From NCBI GenBank assembly GCA_009746045.1, contig RPFO01002136.1, positions 1 through 62,000 on the forward strand: DNA of 62,000 bases, written 5' to 3'. Every line of letters starts with the position of its first letter. The stretch's first letter is position 1. This document shows, one piece after another, positions 25,990 through 36,500 of this stretch. The stretch comes from Mesostigma viride. Lineage: Eukaryota > Streptophyta > Mesostigmatophyceae > Mesostigmatales > Mesostigmataceae. The notes under the pieces were generated by a model. The model was not told the DNA's origin and did no database searches. It saw only the letters and a program-made list of their open reading frames with translations. The translations under genes were made by a program, and so were the position numbers.

Positions 25990-27890
25990 CCATCATATAT
26001 ATTCATTATGTTGCTGGCACTGCAGACCGCGGTGGCCGACATCAACCTCCAGTTGACCCTGGCCAAGTGCGCGGTGTACTCGCCCCAAGGTGATTGCTCC
26101 GGCTTTCCGCCCCAGCTCTTGGGCCGGGACGAGCGTCTCCATGGGTTGGATGTCCTCGGCGTTCCGGTTGGCGACCCCGCGAGTTTGTCATCGATGCTCT
26201 GCGGGCCGCCCTCGAGGCACGCACTGAGGTACTGCCCTTGATTGCGCGCCTTCATGATTCGCAGACCAAGGGTCTGCTTCTGTGGTTTTGCGCTCACCCT
26301 CGCGTCGTTCATTGGCTCCGGGGTGCTCTTCCGGCTCCGGGTCCGGCTGGCCGGCCGCCGAGGGCCACGACGAACGCATCCAGTCGGCCTTGGCGCAACT
26401 GGTCCCGGGCCCCGACCTCCCGCCACATGCTATTCGCATTGCCTCCCTACCTGCACTGATGGGTGGCTGTGGTCTGACTCGTACCGCCCGGCCGGCTGGC
26501 CCCAGCAGCATTTTTGGGCTCCGTCGCTCAGTCGTGGGCGGAAAGCTGCCGGCTCCTGCCCCTTTTGGCAACGGCAGCGCCTGACCTCCTGGACCCCAGC
26601 AGCCCTTTGCCCTTCGTCACCGCCATCCAGGAGGCCTATGTTGAGATCCAGCAGGCCTGTTCTCCCGTCCGTGCCGCTCAGGCGGTACAGCGCCACCTCC
26701 CTCGCGGCACTCCCTCGGTCGCCTCCGTTCAATCTCCCGCCGCATTCCCTGCTCGCGTCATCGATAAACACCAGAAAACCTACGCGGGTATTCTGCACAC
26801 GGCTGATTGGATGGCTCTTTTCGCGGACCTAGCTCAACGCCCAGGGACGTGCGTGGCTGTTTTCGCTTTCATTGCGGCGTGTGGGCTCGGCATACCTTCG
26901 TGCTCTTCCCATGGCCCCCCCATTCGCCTTAGCTCCCAGCCACTTAGTACTCGGTGGCGCTCCGGCACCAGCTATTTGCCCCGCAGCCTCTTGTTCCGGC
27001 CGGGCGGCCTTGTGGTAGCTGTGGGCAGCCGCTGGATCCCACGGGGACTCACTACCTTGCCTGCATGGTGTCGACAATGGGGGGCCAACAGAATCAGAAT
27101 TGGTATATTTGTATTTGCACACTGTCTTCCTGACGGTGGTGCTCGCCATGGTTCGGTCGGTTTTCCCCCACGCGAACATCCGGTCCGAGGATGCGGATGG
27201 CGCTGCCTTCTATTCCCCCAACCACCGGCCTGACATCGTGGTGCTGGACTTTGAGGGGGGTGGCCGGCATCTGCTTATTGACGTTTAATTCGGTGGGGCG
27301 GCCCTTGGCTCTTAGCCATGTGGCTGGGGCCTCCCTCACGGCAGGTTACACGGCGGACCGGGCGGAGCTCGGGCCAAGCTCCTGGCCTACGGCGACGTCG
27401 GGCACCATCGTGTGGTGCCCTTTGTCCTGGAGGAGTTTGGGGCCATGGGGCCCCTGACCGCCGCCTTCTTCAAGGAGTGTTGCCGGCTCCGGGAGGACCT
27501 GCTGGACCTGGAGGGCCAGCGGGCCCCATGGTCGGCGCGACGGCGCGGACGTGGACGTCATATTGGCGTCAGCGCTTGTCGGTGGCGCTGACCGTCGGGC
27601 CATGGCTGACATCATGCTCCGCCGTACGCGGGCTGATTTTGCGGTGCAGCAGGGCTACTATTAGAGGTTCCTCCCGTTAGGCGGTTTCCATTGGTCTTAT
27701 TGTAGTATAGAGCTTTGACATGGCTCTGTCATATAGGTTTATAGCTGGGCGTTTGCTTTGATTTGAGTGATTTCACTCTGCTGTAAGTAATTATATATTA
27801 TATATATGGTTAATTTCTTCAGGGTTCTTCTCCTTTTCGGTTTTTTCCTTATGTTGCATGCCCATCTCACCTCCGTTATCTACTATAAAT
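25990..27890 (+). mobile_element. Non-LTR retroelement relic, copy A (RT end, endonuclease-like domain, 3' UTR)
   Basis: A frameshifted coding remnant. It begins with late reverse-transcriptase/thumb-like sequence (LTLAKCAVYSPQGDCSGFPP, then LDVLGVPVGDPA) and shifts frame several times through QTKGLLLWFCAHPRVVHWL and HQKTYAGILHTADWM. It continues with SVFPHANIRSEDADGAAFYS and NHRPDIVVLDFEGGGRHLLI, ending FVLEEFGAM...CCRLREDLLDLEG. The arrangement, with RPD...D after the RT, suggests a restriction-like-endonuclease type element (R2/NeSL/Dong group); that subclass is inferred. The 3' UTR at about 27808-27880 (TTAATTTCTTCAGGGTTCTTC, then TCTCACCTCCG) is shared with the copy at 30819-32440. Multiple frameshifts and stops mean it is dead. 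Confidence 0.75.
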
Positions 27891-28214
27891 AGTACAGCAG
27901 AGCTCTGTCGGTGGCTTCTTCAAGCACTCAGCAAGTGCCCGGGTATAAGAAGTGGCAGGAGTTCCTTACATCCACCGAAGGACCCCTCCAAGGCCCTTGA
28001 TGGGTCCAAGAGCAAGCTAGTAGTCCTGCTCGCGCAGATGCGTGGTCCAGCTGCCGGTCGCTGCCGCCGAGAACTGACCTACAGACACCTGTTGGTGTTC
28101 CATGCATGGCGCAGCTATAGGTGCATGGCGCTTTGGGGCCGATTGATCTCAGGAGGCAGCCTCAGTGCACGGATGTGGCAGCTGCGGAAGCTCACTGAGC
28201 ATCTGCTGCAATAA
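27858..28214 (+). CDS. Unassigned open frame after retroelement A
   Basis: A 118-codon open frame starting in the 3' UTR of retroelement A, rich in basic residues (LVVLLAQMRGPAAGRCRREL, then LLVFHAWRSYRCMALWGRLI), ending just before AATAAAC. I recognise no domain. It could be chance coding potential or part of another degraded element. Confidence 0.2.
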   Translation: MPISPPLSTINSTAELCRWLLQALSKCPGIRSGRSSLHPPKDPSKALDGSKSKLVVLLAQMRGPAAGRCRRELTYRHLLVFHAWRSYRCMALWGRLISGGSLSARMWQLRKLTEHLLQ

Positions 28215-28779
28215 ACAAGGGATGCCCTGCATGGCGAGCAGGCCGTGCCTCAAAGCTGGGGCCGTTGCAACTGCGACCAATTAAGCAGATCCACGCATCC
28301 TTGCCTGCGTGCTTCTCCAGGTAGCCATGCAAGGACGGCGGTGATGTACCAGACATCCTGCTTGGGCTGCCTTAATCGGGGGCTCATGCAGTGTTGTCTG
28401 CATGAGCACTGAGACTGCCCTTGGCCTCAATCTTGGTACAGCAAGAAGATAACTGCATTTGGCTTTTATAGGGCTGTAGTATGATGAGATCATAAACGAC
28501 CAGCACACTGAGGCTCGACATTACTGTAACTGTGGCTTCTCTTGTCGATAAGATGCTCTGAACATTACTGCACATATCATACCCATTCCCGCACGCCGAC
28601 GCGTGGAACAAAATATCCTTGATGAGTATTTCATCAATTATTTGATATATACACGTGACTGCATGTCATGTGATTTGCAAAGTCACCTCAGTAAAACTAT
28701 AATGGGAAAATGAATATCCAGCACAGTATAAAACTTGAGAATTTATCAATTGTTGCACTCTACGAGATCACTATGGCCT
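28215..28779. other. Intergenic DNA without recognisable features
   Basis: AT-richer DNA between two retroelement relics. I see no open frame with family resemblance, no RNA gene and no tandem repeat. Confidence 0.5.
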
Positions 28780-30420
28780 CCCCCGGCGGCAATGTATTGG
28801 AAGACCGCTGTCCGGGTCATGCTCTACAATTAGGGGAAGGGGTCCGCCGCGGACACCGGCAACTACCGCGGCGTACTGCTTCCAAAGCTGCGTGCTGAAA
28901 TTGTCTTCATGCGTCTCCTGCTTAACCGCATGCGTACCAGCCTCGATTCCGATTTAGGTGAGTCCCACTGGGCTTCCTTGTTGGTCGCAATTGTGTTATG
29001 CCCACCATGATGACTGCGCGCCGCCTCAGTGATGATTCGAGGAAGTAAGCCGCCGGCCCCCGGCCTCTAGCTTACTGTACCGGCCATTGCTACAGTATTG
29101 ATCTTTGTGAATTTCACCATGCAAGGCATTCGATACGGTTATAACATGGGACGCCCTGTGGGTGGTCCTCCACCTGTTCTGTGTCCCATCGTATACTAGT
29201 AATACTACATATTTGTTGAGATCATTCACCAGTACGATCTATGAAGGGTCCCAACTGCCCAGGTCCATACCGCACGGACGGCGTCACTCCGCGGATGGCA
29301 TTCCCCTAGCTGCACACCGGGGCCGTGTGGCAGGGCTGTGCATGTGCTCTCCCCATATCTATTCATCATTATGGTGGACTATATTATGAGGCGTGCACAA
29401 GCCCGCTTTGCCCGGGTGGAGCTAGGGGCGCCCGCCGGGGATCGAGATCACGGAGTACGCCAGAGTACGGCGGGGCTGACCCGCCCTCCCGACTGAGCGA
29501 TCGATCTGATCTACGCTGATGATGACACGACGCTCGTGGAGACCCCCGGAGTCCGCCCAACTCTGGATATTAGTTACATAGCTTGTCACTGGAAGCGCGG
29601 GCAATGGGGCTTATGATCAGCATGCAAGAAAACGGAGGTTATGAATTATCGGGCCATCGGCTTCCGGCCGCTGGGACCACCCCACCCACCCTACTCCTGC
29701 TGGACGGCAGCCCCGTCCCCCTGGCGACTCGCTTAATTCTTAAGCTCCTTGGCAGCTGGCTCCGGCCCTCCACGGCCGATGAAATCAACACCTGAGTTGG
29801 CCAGGCCTGCAGGGCGGCCCTCCGCCGCCTCGACAGGCTCTGGACATGTCGCTACCTGCATGGAGCGGCGCAAGCGCATTATGTTCAAGGCCCTTGTCCT
29901 CAGCACCCTCCTTTACGCCTTGTACGGCTGCGAGGCCGGTGGACCCTGGACCAGGCGCTGATCGAAATTATAAGCAGCTTGAATGACGGCACAGTCACTC
30001 GAATGCTCCGTCACATATCCTCGGCGTCCGCTACCTAGAGCGCCGCACCCGGGCCGAGCTCTACTGCGAGCTCCCTCTTGTCACCCATAGCATCCGAACC
30101 GCCGTGATCCTCTTTGCCGGCCATCTTGCCCGCACAGACCTGAGGTGAATACCGATGTGGGCCCTGCGGGCAGGCTTAGGACTGGCCAACTAGGTAGACA
30201 CCTCCTCCTATGGCAGGGTCCCTTTGTCCCGTCGCAACCCACTGGCAAACTTGCGCGCCCCGCATGTACCAACGCGGCGCGACCCGGACCTATGTGATAC
30301 AATTTCTTGAGGATGCAGGGCTTCTGGAATTATCTGTACTCCGCGCCCGCATCATTGATAGACAAGGAGAAATGGGCTGCGGCCGTCTGCGATAAGCACA
30401 GCTTCCTGTGGGGCATGCTC
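28780..30420 (+). pseudogene. Reverse-transcriptase relic of a second non-LTR element
   Basis: RT motifs appear in order on the plus strand in shifting frames. At about 28800-28990: WKTAVRVMLYN, an in-frame TAG, then GNYRGVLLPKLRAEIVFMRL and LLNRMRTSLDSDLGES, the usual NYRGI...N entry block. At 29503-29541: DLIYADDDTTLVE, with the catalytic YADD. At about 30018-30145: ILGVRYLERRTRAELYCELP followed by RTAVILFAGHLARTD, typical of the region downstream of the RT fingers/palm in non-LTR elements. Several stops and frameshifts separate the blocks, so it is inactive. It shows no clear nucleotide identity with copies A and B, so it is probably a different family. Confidence 0.82.
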
Positions 30421-30818
30421 CTGCTTTTTCCCCACGGGCCCCGCGGCCCATTGGTAGAATGCAGGTTAGATTAACCCAGTTCTCAGGTGAAGGTTATTGC
30501 CCCTGAGGATAGCCGCTAGCCCGCTGCACTACCGCCTCGTCTGCCATTACAGTAGAGGACAGCTCAGATGAGGATTATATCCCTCTCTAGTGACAATATG
30601 GTTGAGGCATGATGCAGACTATATATAGTGTAACTTTCGTGTAATTATTTTTCTAATGAGATAAGCATAATAGATAGTACTCCGTGGCATATGCCCATGC
30701 GCATGACACGCAAGTACTTCAATGCTTACTTACGTACTTATAGATGGAATTGATGTGTATGCCTGGGTACTATACAATACGTGCCTGAATAAGGAATGTA
30801 CGTTGGATTATATATAGG
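30421..30818. other. AT-rich spacer between retroelement relics
   Basis: No coding sequence. At 30460-30545 the minus strand has a tRNA A-box-like TAGTGCAGCGGG, but no convincing B-box or cloverleaf. Nothing else recognised. Confidence 0.45.
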
Positions 30819-32440
30819 GCGCGCCTCAAGGACCCCCAGACTAAAGGGCTCCTCCTGTGGTTTTGCGCCCACCTGAGGGTGTTCACTGGCTCCGTGGCGC
30901 TCTCCCCCACTTGGTGTGGCTTGCCGCGAAGGGCCACGACGAGCGCATTCAGGCCGCGCCTTGCAGGTGCTCCTTCCCGGCCCTAGCCTACCAGCTCACT
31001 CCATGCGCTTGGCCACCCTCCCCTGCCGCATGGGCGGGTGTGGGCTCACCCGCGCAGCCCGCCTCGCCCCCGCCGCTTTCCTTGGCTCTGTTGGTCGGGC
31101 CTGGGCCAAGATCCGCCTGTTGGTTCCCAGCGGGCCGTCAGCGCCATTCCCGACTTGGTCACCCCATCCCCCTCAGTTCCCCTTTGTGCAGGCTGCACGT
31201 GCAGGATTCTTACCTCGGGATCCAGCAGGCCTGCGACCTCATCGGCCCCGCCCAGGCCGTCCACCGTCGCCTGCCCCGGGGCACGCCCGGCGTGTCCACT
31301 GTCGTCAGTCCTAGTGTCTTCCCAAAAGACCTACGCGGGTATACTACACTTTGCCGACTGGATGGGTCTGCATGCGAGCTTGAGCGATCAGGGGTAGGCT
31401 TGGCTTCACTCCGTTTCCCTTGCATGAGGGGACTGTGGGGGCCGGGCGAGCACTCTCCCTCTCCCTCCCTCTCCCTCTCCCAGGCGCCGCATGCATTCCT
31501 GCGCGCCCTCCCTATGAGCCCTCTGTTCACGTTGCACGGCGCATGGTGCCGGCCCTTTACGCCATCGCTCTCCGCCACCAGCTGTTTGCCCCGCAACCTC
31601 TCATCACGGCAGGTGCGTCCTGCGGCAGCTGCGGGCTGGCTCTTGATACTACTGGGACGCACTACATCGCGTGCATGGGTGGCCAGCAGAACCAGAATCC
31701 TCTATCCCCATCCATACCGCTCTCCTCCGGGTGGTGTGCGCCATGGTTCGGTCGGTCTTTCCCTACTAGCTCCACCATCAAGTGCGAGGACGCGGATGGG
31801 GCCACCCTCTACTCAATCAACCACCGCCCTAACATTACCGTGCTTGGCTACGATGGGCAGGGTTGCCACCAGCTCATCGATGTCTCCGTGGCTCGGCCGC
31901 TCTCCGGTCGCCACATCCTCCGGGCGGCTGTGGATGCCGGCGCTGCAGCCGCTGTGGCTGAGCGCGGCACGTTTGCCTCCTACGGCAATGTGGGGCCCCA
32001 CCGGGTCATCCCCTTTGTCCTTGAGGAGTTTGGGGCCATGGCCCCAAGACGGCGGCGTTTTTCCACGAGTGATGCCAGCGCCGTGAAGACCGCCTCGACC
32101 TCGAGGGTCAGACCGCCCCGTGGTCTAGCTGCCTGCACGTGGTCCTCGTATTGGCGGCAGCGCCTGTCACTCGCCCTCACTCGCACCATGGCTGATGTGT
32201 TATTCCGCCGCACCCGGGCCGACTTTGTCGCGACCCATGCGATCTAGATCCCTCCCAGGCCTGCATGGTGGGCCGGCAGCGTGTCGTAGTTTGGTGATGT
32301 AGTTAGTTGTACCTTGTGCAGCTGGCGTGATCCTTGGATGTCCGTGTCAGATTACTATTAATTTCTTCAGGGTTCTTCTTATTTTCGGGGTTTTCCTTCT
32401 GTTGCATGCCAATCTCACCTCCGTAATTTATCATTCTCAA
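30819..32440 (+). mobile_element. Non-LTR retroelement relic, copy B (5'-truncated, endonuclease-like domain, 3' UTR)
   Basis: A second copy of the family at 25990-27890, starting abruptly at DPQTKGLLLWFCAHLRV, consistent with 5' truncation during target-primed reverse transcription. A long readable stretch (31420-32247) contains CGSCG...THYIAC, a CCHC-type zinc-binding pattern. It continues EDADGATLYSINHRPNITVL, then GCHQLIDVSVARPLSG, GNVGPHRVIPFVLEEFGAMA and YWRQRLSLALTRTMADVLFR to a stop at 32247. The R/PD/N...D pattern after a zinc knuckle resembles a restriction-like endonuclease domain; this is by recall, not search. The 3' UTR at about 32353-32430 matches copy A. Frameshifts occur in the first 600 bp. 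Confidence 0.78.
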
Positions 32441-32469
32441 TGAATGTATACTGTGGATTTTAAAAACAT

Positions 32470-32537
32470 ATTTAAAAATATAATTACTTACATCAGAGTA
32501 AAGGCAAAATTATAATTACTTACATCAAGGCACTGAA
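32470..32537. repeat. Short direct repeat beyond retroelement B
   Basis: TATAATTACTTACATCA occurs twice (about 32478 and 32510) just past the 3' end of retroelement B. It could be slippage at the element junction. Confidence 0.6.
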
Positions 32538-32559
32538 TTAAACATAAACAAAGCCAACG

Positions 32560-33216
32560 CTAACATTGAGAGATACCACGACAAAATAGCCAAAGGAAGC
32601 GCACCTTCATTATCCGCTGCCGGGTTGAGTCAAAGGTGAGCAGCACTGGCGGGGGAACGTTCTTCAATGTCCGGGGAGCGGGGCAGACGGTACCCTCGCA
32701 GTACGCGATGTCGCCGTTGTCCCGCCCACAGGGCCGGGGGTGAGTTGATCCCATGCGGGTATAAGCATCGTGCCCGTCAGCTTATTGTCAAGAGACTCTG
32801 AATCCTCGCCAAGGGGAAGCGACGCAGAATCACCCGGCAGCTGCGCCAGTTGCTCTCGGTGGCCCGATCCTTGCGCTGGGCATCCAGCTCCTGGAGCCTG
32901 GTGGCCATGGCGTCGGTGGTTGAGGCCGCCTGGGACCTGAGCAGGTCGGCCCAGGTGTGCAAGGGGGGGGCCTCCTCCGCACGCCCAGAGGGCTGGGCTG
33001 TGATGGTGGCTGTCTGTGCAGCAATCTCAGGCACCCGTGTAAGGCCAGAGCCTCAATCTGCTTAGCAGTCTGCTTAGCCGCCGCGTCTAACTCCTTGAGG
33101 TCCTGCACCAGGTCTTGCTCTCCAGCTGTTGCAGGCGAGCGAGGGTGGATGGATTTGGTGCTCTCAGAGGCCAGCGTGGAATGGATTAGGAATAGCAGAA
33201 TTTTATCAGAGCACAC
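32560..33216 (-). pseudogene. LINE ORF1-like coiled-coil/RRM relic
   Basis: Reading the minus strand from 33216: a charged helical stretch (DLVQDLKELDAAAKQTAKQI) shifts frame near 33035 into MPEIAAQTATITAQPSGRAE, LRSQAASTTDAMATRLQELD and QRKDRATESNWRSCRVILRR. A further shift leads to PPPVLLTFDSTRQRIMKVRF. Coiled coil, then NWR...V.L, then PVLLTFDSTRQR is the usual order in ORF1 proteins of LINE-type elements (coiled coil plus RRM). That family call is from memory of the pattern. At least two frameshifts are needed. It lies antisense to the neighbouring retroelement B, so it is a separate insertion. Confidence 0.5.
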
Positions 33217-33539
33217 ATGCGATCTCGAACAATTAAATTAATTAACTAATCTAATGCACGTGACTGCGTCACGGGAGCATAAGTCATCAGTGGCATGGGA
33301 ACGAGAAGGAATGGATGATGCTAGCTATCTAGATAGCTCCTAGTCACAGGGTTGTGGGCAACACGCCCAGAATCGCTATGAATGCCAAACGATGAACTTG
33401 AACAATAGCAGGAGAATATAAGCGTGGCGAGCCCTATAGTGGGCTTTCGGGAAGTAGGAGTCTAGGAATAGTTCAAAGCTAATGTATGTCAGACTTCATG
33501 ACGACGATGGCGCGCTCCAGCAAGCGTCAGGTTGCTGTC

Positions 33540-36500
33540 CTACTGAAGCACAGGGCCCCCTGGGTCCCGCTCGGCCAGCACAAAGCGGCGCCCCCCCGCG
33601 GCCTCCTTCACCTGGGACACACAGAACTTGTGCAAGGCCTGCATGGGAATATATTTCACAGACCGAAACCAGCGGGACAAAGACAACCGTACAAAACGTA
33701 GATGGGTGAATGGTACAAGGCCTGGGGAGCGTGGGGATGATTCAATGGACCCAAACCAGCCGACCAAAACCATGTAGATGTGTAGAGGTTAGGCGCATGC
33801 CTCTGGAGCTAGCTGTGGACATAGTGTAGACTCGCTTGTTGCTTGAGATTAGTCGTAAGATTATTTATGCATAAAATAGTTAAGACTCGCCTGTTGCTTG
33901 AGATAAGTAAGATTAGTTATGCACGCGCCTGCGATGAAACCACTGGACACTCCTTAGTAGCTGGAGTCAGATCGGCAGGCGGCTTCGCAACACCACAGGG
34001 CATAAATGAACCTGGTACATGTGGGTAGGCGTGTGGCCGTGAGCCTTCTGCGTGACCATAGGAATAGCCGCTGCTTAGAACACACAAAAGCACAGTTAGG
34101 GCGATCGGAAACAGTGACTGATTCTATACTGCGCACTGGAGAGGAAATATTTTACTCCGTATTATACTTGAGAGAAGTTATAGCTCTGAAAAGTCATAGA
34201 GGAGATAATATAATCCGTATTATACTGCAGAGACGTTTACATAACTATGGAGAAGTCGTCGTAACTCGAGAATACAGACGAGAATAGCCATGTGCAGGCT
34301 TTATATGTCCCCAGCCCATACACCAGCTTCTCCCTCCTCTCCCTTGATAAGCCTGGCTCGTGCCTCACTCCACACGCTGCTCTTACCTTGGTCTAGACAA
34401 TTACTCCAACATGACGTGCCTTAAATGCATCCCATCCAGCCATATTCTACTACTACAAGCAGTATCAAACACTGACATGTTCGTACGCCTGCCCCCCTCC
34501 ATTCCTGGCTTAGCAGGTTCCTTTCGGCCCCCCAAACCTGTATTGTCGGGCGCAGGTGTGCTATTCTACAAGGGCGAACCATTTCTAGATTCTAAACCCT
34601 ACACCACATCCCTCCTTCCATACCTGTATCGTCTTCCCCCTATCACTTCCTATGTATTTTGGTTCTATACCATGTTCCTATGCCATGCCCCCCCTCCATA
34701 CCTGTATTGCCCGGCTCATGAGAAACGTAAGTGTATTATCTGATCCTATACCTGCATCATCTTCCCCCATCACTTCCTATGTATTTTGTTTCCATACCTG
34801 TACTCCCTGGCTCTCGGAGAACCACCCTACTGATAGTTCATCACATTCCCATACCTGTATAGTCTGGCACTTGAACAACTATCATGCTAAGAGTGTATTA
34901 TATCTGACATAATCCATTCCTACTCGTCTACCTGTATCGTCTGGTCATAAACAACTATCCTACTAACAGTGTATTATACCTGACATAGTACATCCCTGTA
35001 CCTGTATCGTCGGGCTCTTGAGGAACCACTGCGTGCACCGCTCGCCAGCGGGCAACCGCATCGCCACCGTGCACACACCCACGTCCCCCGCCTGCGGCTC
35101 CTCCCACAATTCCGCCGCTGCCGCCGCCATGGCCCCCCTCGCGTCCACCCCGCCTGCTGGCCCCCCTCACCACTCCTCCCTATACTGGCCATCTGCCGCG
35201 AGACACGGCACTCGCACCCCCCAGATGCTGCCCCCAGGCACCCCCGTCCCTGCTCGCTTCGCCTGCCTTCGCGGCCGACACGTGGCACCTGGCATTTGCC
35301 TAATTGGGAAACGAGAACCCCGCCTCCAGGAGCCCCAGGGACGCGGCAATCGCCAGCTCGAGCGCTTCTTCTTCGTCGCGTGCCCAGCTGAGGGGCGGCC
35401 CAGCGCCCTCGGAAGAGGTCAGGGAGGGCTGTGTGGTGCCTTCAGCCATGGGGGGTGGGGCGCCGGCGGAGGACAGCCGGGCGTTGGATCCGCGCCCTTT
35501 TCGCGAACGGCTGGGGGGGTCTTCGAAATAGTCGACCAGCGTCTGCGGGAACATGGCGCATGGTTTGGGTGCGGCGGGGGGATGGGGCATGAGGCGTGTG
35601 GTGCGTGACCAACGACCGGCCTAACTGGCGCAGGCGGATAGAGCTGGGAAAATGCAAGTGATGCAGCCGGATAGAACTGATGTCGTCCATGGGCCACCCA
35701 TGCTCTGCTTGAACCCATCACAATGACACAAGCACATGATGCACATCACGCGGGTACCAACGGCGACAAACTTCTGGTTAAAGAGTACAATAATAAATAA
35801 TAAATAAAGCGAAAATAAAGCTGGCGTGCGCGCGCACGTCCAGGAGCCGCCACCAACAGTGACATTCTGGTGAAAGATTACAATAAGACTGGCGCGCGCA
35901 CGCACGTCCAGGAGCTGTGACGCGTCGAACGCGCCCTGCAGGTGCTCCAGCTTGCACCCCGTGAATGGGTCCAGAATCATGACCACTGGCAGGTCGGTCA
36001 GGTGGTATAAGGAGCAGACCTTGGCGCCCTCGGGCTCCTCTTTGATGACCTTGAGCGGATTGATGGCACAGGTGTCCATGGGTGGATCCATGGCAAAGGA
36101 GGGCATGGGTGGATGACGCAGGAAGGCATGGATCCGGGACACAGCCTCACAGGAGAGCACGTGTGAAACTGGGCAAAATAAACCGAGGTCATCACATCAG
36201 TCATGCACTCCTGTGACGGCAGGAAGGAGAGCAAGGACAGCCCAACAGGGATCACATTAGAGGATTAAAATGGGTAGATTATAAAATCTACCGTATTCCA
36301 ATTACCTAGATTTACAGCAACAACGCGCGCGCAGGCAACGCTCTGATACCCACAACCCAGTATACCTAGAGCACAAACACAAGGACAAACGCAGTCAACA
36401 AGTACAACACGTGTCGCCATCTGTAAACCAGAAATAACTCTCTCTCTCCCTCCCTCAATCTCCCTCCCTGCATCTGCCAGGACATGGATGCGGACACAAC

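Noticed and set aside
30460-30545. tRNA gene or tRNA-derived SINE on the minus strand
   Set aside because: An A-box-like TAGTGCAGCGGG is present but no B-box, anticodon arm or cloverleaf pairing could be built.
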